Shown in pieces: positions 16,908 to 27,300 of a stretch of DNA of 64,000 nucleotides. This stretch comes from Neobacillus niacini (GTDB lineage Bacteria; Bacillota; Bacilli; Bacillales; Cytobacillaceae). Position 1 is the stretch's first letter; each line of letters starts with the position of its first letter. The DNA lies in the NCBI RefSeq assembly GCF_000759675.1, contig NZ_BAWM01000021.1, positions 124,001-188,000 of the forward strand, read 5' to 3'. The position numbers and the translations under genes were made by a program. The notes beneath the pieces are model-generated. The model saw only the letters and a program-made list of their open reading frames with translations, was not told the origin of the DNA and did no database searches.

Positions 16908-19900
16908 ATGAAGAGGAAAAAAATAAGGAAGATCCTTACAGGAACATTAGCTGTAGGCATGTTACTATCTCAAGGTACTCCATATAACGTATTAGCGAAA
17001 AGCACCTATGAACTGAATCCAGTGGATCATGCGGAAGAAATTCTAAAGAGCCTGTCTTCAGAACAAAGAAAAGCGTTAGAGCAATTGGATGCCAAACCAA
17101 ACTTTACGATTTCTCCGGATATTAATGTGAATAGTCCAGAATTAGTCAAGGTCATCGTGGAATTTGAACAGGCACCGGCGAAAATTGAAGTGATGAAGCA
17201 AGCGGCGAAAGGAACGAAACTATCTTCTGCTGATGCGAATGAAAAAGTAAAAGAATCCCACAAGGCTTTTAAAGAACATGTGCAATCATTGAAATCACAA
17301 AAAAACGTAACCAAGTACAAAGCAGAAGATATAAACATCACAAGAGAGTATACAAACGCCATTAACGGTGTAGCGATGACACTGCCTGGAGTGGCCGTGC
17401 AGGATTTGCTGCAATCTGGAGTAGTTAATCGTATTTTTAAAGATTACGAAGTAAAAGTGGAACCGCCGGTAAACACAAAAGAAGCGATCGATCCAAAAAT
17501 GGCAGACAGTATTCCGCAAATTGGCGTGGACAAGCTTCATGCCGAGAACATTACCGGTAAGGGAATAAAAGTCGGTGTTCTTGATACAGGTATTGACTAC
17601 AATCATCCAGATTTAAAAGATGCTTATAAAGGCGGATATGATTTTATCGATAATGATGCCGACCCAATGGAAACAACATACGAGGATTGGATCAATGCTG
17701 GCAAGCCAGAATATCCTGGTTTAGTGTATTACACAAACCACGGGACACATGTCGCGGGGACAATTGCAGCACAAAAGAAAAACAATGTCGATTACGCTGT
17801 AAAAGGGGTAGCACCTGAAGTAGATTTATATGCTTATAGAGTATTAGGACCTTGGGGAGGGGGAGATTCAGCGGGAATCCTTGCTGGAATCGATCAAGCG
17901 ATTACAGATGGTATGGATGTCATCAATATGTCGCTTGGGGCAAGAACGAACGATCCGTTATATGCTACTTCTGTCGCGGTGAATAATGCCATGCTATCAG
18001 GAGTTGTGGCAGTTGTTGCCGCAGGAAACGCAGGACCGGGAGAGAAAACGCTTGGTTCCCCAGGAACGGCAGCTCTTGGCATCTCAGTAGGGGCAAGTGA
18101 TGCTTCGATGTCGATTCCAACATTTAATGGAAGCGCTTCCGAAGAAAAAATTGAAAATATGCAACTACTGGGTAAAGATTTTTCTGATAAGTTAGAAGAT
18201 TTGCAAGAAAAATCATTCCCAGTTACATTTGCAGGATTAGGGAAACCAACTGATTTTGAGGGGAAAGATCTGAGCGGGAAAATTGCTTTAATTGAGCGAG
18301 GCGAAATTACGTTTGATGAAAAAATAAAAAATGCTAAAAACGCTGGAGCAAAAGCTGTTATTGTGTACAACAATGTTGACGGGCAAATATCTGCCTACTT
18401 AGGCGAGGGTGTGGGATATATTCCGTCTTTCCGCCTTTCAAAAGCAGATGGCGAACGTTTAAAGGCGCTTGGAGAGGTATCTTTCACATTTGAAACGTTA
18501 AGTAACACAAAAACGGAAGGTGATCACTTAGCAGATTTCAGTTCGCGCGGGCCGGTAAATGGAAATTATGATATTAAGCCAGATGTTGTCGCTCCAGGTG
18601 TGTCGGTTTTCTCAACAGCACCGGAGTTTCTCAATGATCCACAAGAAGGCATTAATTATGGCAATGCGTATGTGCGCTTATCGGGTACGTCTATGGCTGC
18701 TCCTCATACAGCAGGTACAGCAGCATTGATTTTGCAGGAGCATCCGGAATATACTCCTTTCGATGTAAAATCGGCACTCATGAATACTTCAGACGATTTA
18801 AAAGAGGATTATTCTGTATACGAAGTGGGTGCAGGACGAATCGATGCTTATCAAGCGGTTCATACAGATACCTCCATTAAAGTATTGGACAAAACACAAA
18901 ATGTAGAGAACGGAAATGTTGTCGAAATTGACGAACAAACAGGTTCTATTATGTTCGGCAGACATTTTAAGCAAGATGATAAACCAATTGAAGCGAGCAA
19001 AAAAGTAGCTATTCAAAACAACGGTAAGGAAGAAAAATCATTTAACGTGGAAGTGGAGTATCACGGCGAGCGTACAGGCATTCAAGATGCAGTGAAGAAT
19101 GGAATACAAGTTGAGGTACCGGCATCTCTTACAGTGGCAAGCGGACAATCACAGGAACTGCAGCCGAAAATTTCGATTCCTTCTAGTGCAGCGAAAGGCA
19201 GATATGAAGGATATATTCATGTAACGAATGCGAACAATCCGTCCGAAACGTATCAAATTCCATTCGCTGTCATGGTAACGGAAAAGGGATTTGAATATCT
19301 AAAAACGACTACACCATCCGTAACAAATACAACACCTTTCTGGCAAGGTTTAGACACTACGGTTCACGGAATAATGAAGTTGAATAGTCCAATGAAAACA
19401 ATGGATGTGCTTGTTAAGGACAGTAAAACAGGGCAAGCTGTAGGTTTTGTAGGAACAGCTGACACTAGTAAGTTACTAACGGACAAAGAAACTTTTCTTA
19501 TAGGAGCATTTAAAGGTACTGTCTATCCATTTACAAATGATCCTTCCAAGCCAATTGGCGATATTCCTGTGAAGCTTCCAGCAGGCGATTATATACTGGA
19601 AATAATTGCGCACGATGAGGAAGGGAAATCATATATTGCAGATAATCCGCTTATTGTGGACAATACAGCACCGGAAGTAAATATGGATAAAAAACCGGGT
19701 GTAATCGAGGTTAATGACTCTATGTTTACGGAAGAAGATGGACAAAAAGCAGTATGGCTGCATGGAACAGCTAAAGATGAGACAGTAGATCTATTGAAAT
19801 CCAAGGGCTTGAACGTTGACCAATCATCCAACAGCATGGGTTACTCTGCAAACTCTGCATTCATAAATGGGTACTTCCCAATCCAAGCGAATGGAGATGT

Positions 19901-21038
19901 AAAATTCGGAGTTGAGGCAAATGATATTGCAACGAAGCCTCTAAAGCTGACTTTGACTACGTCTGATATTGCAACGACATTTAATAAGCAAAACTATGTC
20001 TTCGTAAAAGAAGGTACAGAGTATGCGACTTCTAGTTACGATAAGAAAGACGTGAAAATTGACGATACAGTTACGATGACACTTAGCCTCAATAATGTAA
20101 AGCAGCTTGTATCCGGGGAATTTCAGGTGGAATTCAAGAACGATTTGTATAAGTTTGAGAATGTAAAACTGAACAATGCGGTAAATCAGTATGCAGAGGA
20201 AAAAGGCTTGGAAGTATCGCTGCAAGAACCTGTGGTGACAGAAGGAACTCTCACTAATACGGTGAAAGTCGGCGCATCTATGAAAGGGAATGGATTCAGC
20301 GGTATGGACGGCGATATGCCTTTCCTTGATGTCACGTTCAAAGTAGTAAGTGATGCATTTTACGATAATGTTACAAGTTTTAATGTACTACAGGCGTCTT
20401 ATATGAAAGCGGAACAAACAGCAGCTACTGCTATTCCTTATTTCGGTACGGCAAGCTTTAACATTATTTCAACGCATTCGAGAGTACAGGGTGCCATCTT
20501 ACCGGAAGCATTTTTGAGAAATGACGGTAGTTTGGTAAAAGGTGATTATACAAAAATTGGTGCCCAAGTATATGTAATGTCCCCAAAAGGTAAAAAATAT
20601 CCGGGGAAAATTGATAATCAAGGACGATACACGATTATAGGTATCCCAGCTTCTAATGAAGCATACACACTTGTTGTCGATGTTCCGGGGCATCTCAAAG
20701 TGATGAAGAAGTTCATTCCTGGATATTCTGTAAATGGTGAGATGCGCGGGCAACATTTTAGTGGATTAGCTGGTAAAGGTCTGGCAGGGGACGTGAATGG
20801 TGCCAGCATGATTGATATCCTTGATGTTATGCGTGTTGTAGCCCAGTACGGTAAGGATGATAAACAGGCAGATATTAATCAGGATGGCATTGTTAATGAA
20901 ATAGATATTCGCTTTATTGAAAAGAACTTTTTACAAGTAGGGCCTGATGCACCTAAAAATAAAAACCCGCAAGAAAAGTTAGGAAACAAAGGTCTAGAGG
21001 ATTTCTTACGTACGATTGGTCTTGAACCAAAAAATTAA
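16908..21038 (+). CDS. Secreted Vpr-like S8 protease with cohesin-like and dockerin-like modules
   Basis: The product has 1376 residues. After a signal peptide (1-31) and I9-type propeptide, the subtilisin domain carries D226, H278 (NHGTHVAGTIAAQ) and S595 (SGTSMAAPHTAG). A PA domain is inserted at about 440-520 (LSGKIALIERGEITFDEK). About 1050-1175 begins VTMTLSLNNVKQLVSGEF and resembles a cohesin fold (inference). Residues 1294-1345 hold two dockerin F-hands: GDVNGASMIDILDV and ADINQDGIVNEIDI. In the first loop the usual fifth-position Asp is Ala. The tail GLEDFLRTIGLEPKN recurs in other copies. It is followed by sipW and tasA on the same strand, so matrix attachment is a reasonable idea. 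Confidence 0.9.
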   Translation: MKRKKIRKILTGTLAVGMLLSQGTPYNVLAKSTYELNPVDHAEEILKSLSSEQRKALEQLDAKPNFTISPDINVNSPELVKVIVEFEQAPAKIEVMKQAAKGTKLSSADANEKVKESHKAFKEHVQSLKSQKNVTKYKAEDINITREYTNAINGVAMTLPGVAVQDLLQSGVVNRIFKDYEVKVEPPVNTKEAIDPKMADSIPQIGVDKLHAENITGKGIKVGVLDTGIDYNHPDLKDAYKGGYDFIDNDADPMETTYEDWINAGKPEYPGLVYYTNHGTHVAGTIAAQKKNNVDYAVKGVAPEVDLYAYRVLGPWGGGDSAGILAGIDQAITDGMDVINMSLGARTNDPLYATSVAVNNAMLSGVVAVVAAGNAGPGEKTLGSPGTAALGISVGASDASMSIPTFNGSASEEKIENMQLLGKDFSDKLEDLQEKSFPVTFAGLGKPTDFEGKDLSGKIALIERGEITFDEKIKNAKNAGAKAVIVYNNVDGQISAYLGEGVGYIPSFRLSKADGERLKALGEVSFTFETLSNTKTEGDHLADFSSRGPVNGNYDIKPDVVAPGVSVFSTAPEFLNDPQEGINYGNAYVRLSGTSMAAPHTAGTAALILQEHPEYTPFDVKSALMNTSDDLKEDYSVYEVGAGRIDAYQAVHTDTSIKVLDKTQNVENGNVVEIDEQTGSIMFGRHFKQDDKPIEASKKVAIQNNGKEEKSFNVEVEYHGERTGIQDAVKNGIQVEVPASLTVASGQSQELQPKISIPSSAAKGRYEGYIHVTNANNPSETYQIPFAVMVTEKGFEYLKTTTPSVTNTTPFWQGLDTTVHGIMKLNSPMKTMDVLVKDSKTGQAVGFVGTADTSKLLTDKETFLIGAFKGTVYPFTNDPSKPIGDIPVKLPAGDYILEIIAHDEEGKSYIADNPLIVDNTAPEVNMDKKPGVIEVNDSMFTEEDGQKAVWLHGTAKDETVDLLKSKGLNVDQSSNSMGYSANSAFINGYFPIQANGDVKFGVEANDIATKPLKLTLTTSDIATTFNKQNYVFVKEGTEYATSSYDKKDVKIDDTVTMTLSLNNVKQLVSGEFQVEFKNDLYKFENVKLNNAVNQYAEEKGLEVSLQEPVVTEGTLTNTVKVGASMKGNGFSGMDGDMPFLDVTFKVVSDAFYDNVTSFNVLQASYMKAEQTAATAIPYFGTASFNIISTHSRVQGAILPEAFLRNDGSLVKGDYTKIGAQVYVMSPKGKKYPGKIDNQGRYTIIGIPASNEAYTLVVDVPGHLKVMKKFIPGYSVNGEMRGQHFSGLAGKGLAGDVNGASMIDILDVMRVVAQYGKDDKQADINQDGIVNEIDIRFIEKNFLQVGPDAPKNKNPQEKLGNKGLEDFLRTIGLEPKN

Positions 21039-21068
21039 CGGGGAAATCGTATTACATGCATTAAACCA

Positions 21069-21110
21069 TAGGGACTGTGCACAAAACATGTATTTTGTGC
21101 ACACCCCTTA
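21069..21110 (+). terminator. Hairpin after the 16908 protease gene
   Basis: TAGGGACTGTGCACAAAA pairs with TTTTGTGCACACCCCTTA. There is no clear T-run. A closely related hairpin follows the 34600 gene, so it belongs to the shared 3' cassette. Confidence 0.6.
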
Positions 21111-21150
21111 TTAAATAAAGCTGTTTTTTCAAGGGGGTATTCAAGTTAAT

Positions 21151-21702
21151 ATGATCAAGATCATGAAGAAAGCATTGACCTTCCTTGTACGATTTGTGAT
21201 TATAGCCATGATTTTAACTTTCTTGTTTATCACCTATCAGTCTATTAAGCACCCGGAACAACCTCCATCATTGTTAGGATACCAATACTTTACTGTCTTA
21301 TCGAATAGTATGGTCCCATATTTTGAATCCGGAGATATGGTCATTATAAAGGAAATAACTCAGTCCGACGTCAATGAAAACGATGTTATTACTTTTAAAG
21401 AAGAAAACGGCAAATTTATCACCCATAGAGTGATAGAAATTAAAAACTATGACGGCCGTGTACAATTTGTAACCAAGGGAGACAACAACAACGTAAAAGA
21501 TGAAGACATGGTAACTGATCAAAACTTAGTCGGTAAACAAGTTTTTCTAATACCTAAAGCTGGTTATGTAGTTAAATTTCTTAGTGGTCCTATTGGATTT
21601 ATCCTACTCATTCTCTTACCAATATTAGGTTATATTTGCCTTGAACTATATGAACGTTTGAAAGTGTCTACCAAAAGGGAAGAAAGTCCGACTTCAAAAT
21701 AA
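21151..21702 (+). CDS. sipW: Type I signal peptidase, SipW (ER-type)
   Basis: The product has 183 residues with an N-terminal membrane span (about 12-32) and a C-terminal span (about 145-167). The catalytic Ser is S53 in SNSMVPYF. ER-type peptidases use His instead of Lys as base, and H92 in THRVIEI fits, followed by TKGDNN. SipW in B. subtilis processes TasA and TapA and supports biofilm formation. Here tasA follows within about 30 bases. A second sipW is at 60983. The AAGGGGG ribosome site is 13 bases from the ATG, a rather long spacing. Confidence 0.9.
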   Translation: MIKIMKKALTFLVRFVIIAMILTFLFITYQSIKHPEQPPSLLGYQYFTVLSNSMVPYFESGDMVIIKEITQSDVNENDVITFKEENGKFITHRVIEIKNYDGRVQFVTKGDNNNVKDEDMVTDQNLVGKQVFLIPKAGYVVKFLSGPIGFILLILLPILGYICLELYERLKVSTKREESPTSK

Positions 21703-21731
21703 ATATTATATAAAAGGGAGAAATGAATTCT

Positions 21732-22433
21732 ATGAAAAAAGCAAAGAAGTTTTTATTAGGAACTGCATTAGCAGGTGCATTGGCAGCATCAGCTGGATTA
21801 GGTACATATTCTTGGTTCACTTCCGAAACACAAGCACTTGGAGATATGGAGAATGGTACATTACAAATCAATAATGGCGGCGATATCGAAACACCAATCT
21901 TCACCGGAAAGAAATTCACACCATCACAGTTACAATACGGAAATTGGCTTACGCTTAGCAACAGCGGTAGTTTAGATACTCATTTAAAGGCAACGTATTC
22001 TCACTCTGTCGATAAAGCATCATTAGAGGAATATGAAGTTGGTTATATTGCGATGAAATACACTACAACACCGGGTGAGGACATTTATGAAGACGCTAAG
22101 ATCCAACTGGCTAATTTGTTTGAAGGTACGACAAATGAAAGAGCCCTTTCCGCAGCAGTACCAGCAGGCGTTGAGGTTGTTAGTGGAATGATGAAAGGCG
22201 AACAGGCAAAAGCCATGATGAATACTACTGGTACATCAGGAGAATTTGTTATGGGTGAAGGCGGGGAAGGAGACCCGTTCTGGTCATTAAATGAAGGTCA
22301 ATATATTGATATTATGATAGGAATCAAACTAGGTGAACACGCAGGTAATGAATATCAAGGTGCAAAATATAACGCTACATTCAACGTCAACGCCAAACAA
22401 ACGGATGACGGTGCCCAATACGAAAACGAGTAG
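21732..22433 (+). CDS. TasA/camelysin (CalY) family matrix protein
   Basis: The product has 233 residues. Its signal peptide ends in the family-typical GLGTYSWFTSETQA region, normally cut by SipW. The mature part has the beta-rich pattern of TasA/CalY: LTLSNSGSLDTHLKATYSHS near the start and KYNATFNVNAKQTDDG at the end. TasA forms amyloid-like fibres of the biofilm matrix, and CalY is its B. cereus homologue, also described as a metalloprotease of family M73. I chose the ATG at 21732, 11 bases after AAAGGGAG, because the ATG at 21723 lies only 2 bases from it. A decayed internal copy lies at 47706-47900. Confidence 0.9.
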   Translation: MKKAKKFLLGTALAGALAASAGLGTYSWFTSETQALGDMENGTLQINNGGDIETPIFTGKKFTPSQLQYGNWLTLSNSGSLDTHLKATYSHSVDKASLEEYEVGYIAMKYTTTPGEDIYEDAKIQLANLFEGTTNERALSAAVPAGVEVVSGMMKGEQAKAMMNTTGTSGEFVMGEGGEGDPFWSLNEGQYIDIMIGIKLGEHAGNEYQGAKYNATFNVNAKQTDDGAQYENE

Positions 22434-22503
22434 GATTTGTTTTGTATGAGGAAAGGCAGTCTTTTCTAAGGCTGCCTTCTACCTTGCACCGGGTGGCCGA
22501 ACT

Positions 22504-22558
22504 ATGAAACTAAAAAGTCACGATTTGTATTTATAAGTATGCTGAATCTCCTTTATAG
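22504..22558 (+). pseudogene. 5' remnant of a TapA-like gene
   Basis: The sequence after the ATG at 22504 matches the start of the intact gene at 47908 (CACGATTTGTATTTATAAGT and on to CTCCTTTA). One A is missing in the run after the start codon, which causes a stop at once, and the rest of the gene is gone. The 60 bp between tasA and this ATG also match the region before 47908. Confidence 0.82.
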
Positions 22559-22588
22559 ACACACAAACGAAATAGGGGGACATTGGTT

Positions 22589-23811
22589 ATGTATGAGGGG
22601 AAAATCATTAAGTTTTATCGAGAAAAAAAAAACTCACTCAAGAACAATTAGGAAAAGATATATGTTCAACAACTCATATTAGTAAAATAGAGTGTGCCCA
22701 AACAACTTACGCAACGGATATTACTAATTTATTATGTGAACGCCTTGAGATTAATATGGAAGAAGAGTTATCTAAACTTACAAATATCAAACAAAAAATA
22801 CTATATTGGCAAGAAACGATTATTATGCAGCTTTATAATGAAATGGATCAAATTAATAGTGAGCTAGAGCATGAGGGATTATTAAAGATTTCGAAATATG
22901 TATACATGCATCAATTACTCCGAGCTAGATATTTGCTTATGTATCATAAGTCAAATGAGGCATTTAAAATCCTCAAAAATATTCAAAGAAAATTAAATAG
23001 ACTCTCACCTTATGAAACCAATTTATTAAAGCATACATTTGGTATTTATTATTTAGAAAAACAAGATTATATAAGTGCAATACAATCATTCAAATCAATT
23101 CAAATTACTATTTATAATAACCCAGAATATTATTATCATCTTGCAATTGCATATCACACGACACAATCACCTATGTTAGCATATTATTATGCTGAAAAGT
23201 CACATCAATATTTTAAGAACATCAATAACTATCTTAGAGTTATTGATGCTGAGATGCTAATGCTTATTCAAGTAAAAGATGACTTAAATAAGGATGAAGA
23301 AATTATTAAACGATTTAAAAATTTGATTAAGAGTTGTGAATTATGTAATGCCCTTGATCGGAAAGCAAGAGTATTGCATAATCTTGCATTTGAATATTTA
23401 CGAAGGTCTAACTATGAGCTAGCAAGTATTTATTATAAAGAATCTATGGCAATGAAAGATCAAGAATCGAATTCCTACTTACTTTCTTTAGATGGGTATA
23501 TTCGAAGTTCATTAGAAGGAGGACTTTTACCAAAAAATGAACTTATTATACTTGCTGAAAATGGATTTACGATTGCGAAAAATAATAATTCATTATTATA
23601 TATTCATCTATTTAAGCTCCTTATTTATTTATTAAAATGTAAAGAGAAAGAATATCATCAATATTTAGTCGATAAAGCATTACCAATGTTTAGTAAAAAT
23701 GGATTTTATTATTTAATTGAACGCTCGAATAAAGAATTATTTAATTATTATTCCACAATGAGATTAAATGATCAGGCGATGGAAATCGCTAAATTACTCA
23801 TGAAAAATTAA
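22589..23811 (+). pseudogene. PlcR/NprR-like TPR regulator with frameshift in an A10 tract
   Basis: The ATG at 22589 has ATAGGGGGA 8 bases upstream and begins MYEGKIIKFYREKK. A run of ten A residues (22623-22632) then shifts the frame. With one more A the product continues LTQEQLGKDICSTTHISKIE and runs to 23811 as a full regulator of about 407 residues. It has an XRE helix-turn-helix followed by TPR-type helical repeats, like the intact paralogue at 56708. Such proteins bind secreted peptides and control exoproteases in the B. cereus group. The gene could be dead, phase-variable, rescued by polymerase slippage, or hit by a sequencing error. No pheromone gene was recognised next to it. Confidence 0.8.
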
Positions 23812-24070
23812 AATAAAGAAAACTCGCCGACTGGCTAGCATTTACGGCAAAGATTTAAGTATAGATGAGTCTAGATTTTTAGTTGCATCTTCAAGTGAGC
23901 CATATTTCGCCACCGAAAATGCCTTCGACCACTAATTTAGATCCTTACTCCCAAAATTCGGAACCTAGTTTGCAGTTAATCGTAGCTTAGCTACTTCTAC
24001 CCCTAATAGACAAACAGACGACCATACAATGATCGTCTGTTTTGTTTATAACTCGATCCATGCTAGATTA
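23812..24070. other. Unassigned stretch after the TPR regulator
   Basis: No gene recognised. It ends in a clear hairpin terminator at 24012-24048. The rest may be old gene debris but nothing could be assigned. Confidence 0.4.
24012..24048 (+). terminator. Hairpin terminator
   Basis: AAACAGACGA pairs with TCGTCTGTTT, followed by TGTTT. It is probably the terminator of the transcript that includes the TPR regulator. Confidence 0.8.
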
Positions 24071-24203
24071 GCTACGACACAAGGAACTCATTTAGCAGGT
24101 TTCAGCTCAAGAGGACCAGTAACGAAAAACTATGACATTAAACCTGATATAGTAGCAGACCGCTAGATGCTTCCACAGTAACGACGGATACGTATTGGTA
24201 TAA
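24071..24203 (+). pseudogene. Internal remnants of a Vpr-like S8 protease
   Basis: Bases 24071-24160 are nearly identical to 36385-36473 of the protease gene at 34600 (CAAGGAACTCATTTAGCAGG and GTAACGAAAAACTATGACAT). They encode the GFSSRGPVTKNYDIKPDIVA part just before the catalytic serine. Bases 24173-24203 match about 37360-37395 of the same gene (GATGCTTCCA, GGATACGTATT). About 890 bp between these two segments has been lost. This is the debris of a third gene of the 34600 type. Confidence 0.82.
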
Positions 24204-24254
24204 AAAAAAGCCGGAATTGGTAAATGGCAAAACCCATCAACCAATTACCGGCTG
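24202..24254 (-). terminator. Terminator of the bacillopeptidase F gene
   Basis: On the minus strand AGCCGGTAATTGGT pairs with ACCAATTCCGGCT and is followed by a run of eight T residues. Confidence 0.85.
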
Positions 24255-24329
24255 TATTCATTTTAGAGTACTAATTTCACCAAAAGGGTATGTGAAAGAT
24301 GATTCTATTGTCTTCATTCAATCCATGAT

Positions 24330-27300
24330 TTACCTAGGTTTTACGTTGACATACAGTCTACCAGCAGCTGTTTTACGAGATTCATTTCCGTATTCGTCTC
24401 TCATAACTACTTCGATTACAGCACCGTTAATCTTGTCTTTTGGAGCCGTCCAGGTACCAACATAGTGACCTTTTCCTTGCTCTTTTAATGGTATTTCAAA
24501 AGAAGAGGCGGCTGCAGTTGCGGTTGCGGTTGCATTGGCTGAAGGCAAGCTGAACGAGAAGAAACCACTCATTCCTGGCTCACTGTCTAGTTCGACGGTC
24601 AACTTACCACCCGTTTTTATCACCACATTTTGACTTGGTTTTAAGTTTTCGATCGCAGATGGATTAAACTTGGCGTAAACAGTGACTTCCTTGTTAGTTT
24701 CGTTACCTGCACGGTCCTTTGCAGTGACAATGAATTTATTTTCTCCATTATTGAGCAGGACATCTAGGGAGTAGGAGCCATCTTCTGTGACAGTTGCTTT
24801 TTGACCATTAATTGTGACTTCGGATAGATGTAGGTCGGTCGCTTTTCCTTCGATTGTAACTGCTTGTTGATTCGTCTTAAAACCATCAGCAGGTTTGGTA
24901 ATGGTTAGTTCTGGTTTTGCTTGGTCAAGAGTGATCTTCACTGGATCGGACGGTTCCGTACTACCTCGATCAGATGAAGAGGTAGCTGTCAGTACGTTTT
25001 CACCATTTTGCAGGGTAACATCTACAGAGAAAGTGCCATCTTCTCTAGCTGTTGTGGCAGCCTCTTCTTTCCCTTTATTGAAAAGATGAACTTTGGTAGA
25101 AGGTGAAGCTTGCCCTTCTACTGTGATAGTAGATTGATTGGTGATGGCTGCATCTTTAGGTGTTGTAATCACTGGAGTCATCGATTCATATTTTACCTGT
25201 GCCCGAATCATAATGTTCTCGTAAGGGGCTGGTCCAAACTCTCCATTATACATTATCCAACTGTGTCTCGCAGGTGTACTGCTTGTATCAGATGAAATTG
25301 CTGGTGTATTCGGGCTTACGTTTTTTTGGATATAGACCATATAGAATCTGTCTTTTACCACGATTCCTTTGTCTGACAGATCGACAACCGTCCATTCCCC
25401 ATTTTGCACAGCAGTTGCATCAAATGGACCCGCCACTATTTTACCAGGAGAACCATTCACTCCAGGTCCACTATTATCATAAATGGCAACCTGAAATTCT
25501 GTTCCGCCTGGTTTTATACCTGAGGCAGATGAATCCGCGAAACGGAAGAGGCCAGCAGTGACTAAAGCGCTAGTTTTGCCTTCAGGCAGAAACATTTTTA
25601 CAGCATAACCACTATTAATAGTATCCCATGTGCGATAGTTTTCTGCTGTCCCATCATCATAGCTTATCTCACTAGGATAGCCGACAAATGGTTGTAACGA
25701 GACATTTTGTTCGATATTTCCGTTTGCAGGGACAGTAATCCTGATATCTTGGTTCAGATAGAAAGGCGCGGACACATGCAAGGTATAGTCCCCTTCATAG
25801 GCAGTGATAGAGAAGCGTCCGTTTTCATCTGTTTGTACAGGTTGAACAATCGCGTCTTCGATCAGAGAGAGTGTTGCGTTAGCTATCGGCTGACCTGTTT
25901 GCTTGTTCGTGATCGTTCCGTTAATCGTTCCTTGCGGAAGTGGTTTTAAGGTAAAATTGGCTTCTACGGTACCATCTTTAGGAATCTTCACTCGTTGATC
26001 TGCAGAGGAATATCCATATGCTTCAGCACGTAAGGTGAACTCACCAGCAGGATAAGTCATACTATAGCTGCCATCCTCTGGGCTGGTGGCCACAGAACGT
26101 CCAGTTTCAAGGAAGCTCACTGTAGCTCCAAGTGGCAGGGACATAGGTTTGTCTGCTGTTGGCGTTACCGTTACCGTGGCGGTTGGTGCCATCACGTCTT
26201 GGATTTCTGTTGGTTTGATTGCTTCCGAGTTTTCCAATTGCACATCTTCTAGATCTATATTTGCTGTGGTAAGTGCTGTATTACTTAAAGCGACATCATC
26301 GATATACCACCCTGTTGTCGTGAATTTATCGTCTGTGGTGACGTTAAAGGCGATATAGATTTGTTGACCAGCATATGCGGATAGATCGATTTGGTGTTGG
26401 GTCCATGTCGAAGAGTTACCAGTAAAGCTGGACAGCTGCTGCCAGTTTTGTTTGTCTGTCGACACAAACACATTACCAAAGTCTTTGCTTTCTTTGTCTT
26501 CAAGTTGATACCAGTCTTTAAACTGAAGATAGCTGTTGCCTTCAGGCAAGATGATTGGAGGCATCATCAAGTTCATATTGGCATTGTAAGCAACATGACC
26601 ATTTAACTTGGTTCCGTACACTTTTTCACCAGAAGCGGCCTTTAATGGCCCAGCGGTAGGTACTCCCCATTCCCAAGAGTTTTGGGTACCATAAGAAATC
26701 CAGCCATTCGGTGCAGATTCAAAATCTTGAAAATATCCGGTGCTGATTCCAGTTTTGACAGGTACGCTGTAATGATCAGATGTAACCACGTGTGCACCAT
26801 AATCTGTGATGCGCCAGCGATAGGTAAGGGTTGAGTTCTGTACTGCTTCAGCCGGAATTACAGCTTGGTACGTTCCGCCTTTATAGTTACCTGTGGTACG
26901 GCTTGCCATGACTGTTTGCCAATCGGCAGTTTCGCTTGCACGGTATTGTAGCTCTACACTTGTTACGCTGACATTGTCTTGTGCTTGAACAGTTAGAGGT
27001 AATACCATATTCGTATAGGTTTCTTTTGGAGCGGTATGCTCATAAGTTGGATCTTCAGTATCTTGACCTTCATGATCCACTTTTCCTTGAACTCGGCCTA
27101 TTCCGGTTAAAATGGAGGAGACAGCGTCAAAGGCGTTAACTAGACCATGACCATAACCATTGTTTGGCGAAGTTGGATATCTAGAGTCAGTTAATGGGAT
27201 TGCCGTTTCAATTAATATTTGTTCAATAACTTCAACGGAAAGAGATTTATTCGCCTGCTTCATCAAAGCAACGACTCCAGCAAGGGCTGGTGAAGCCATC

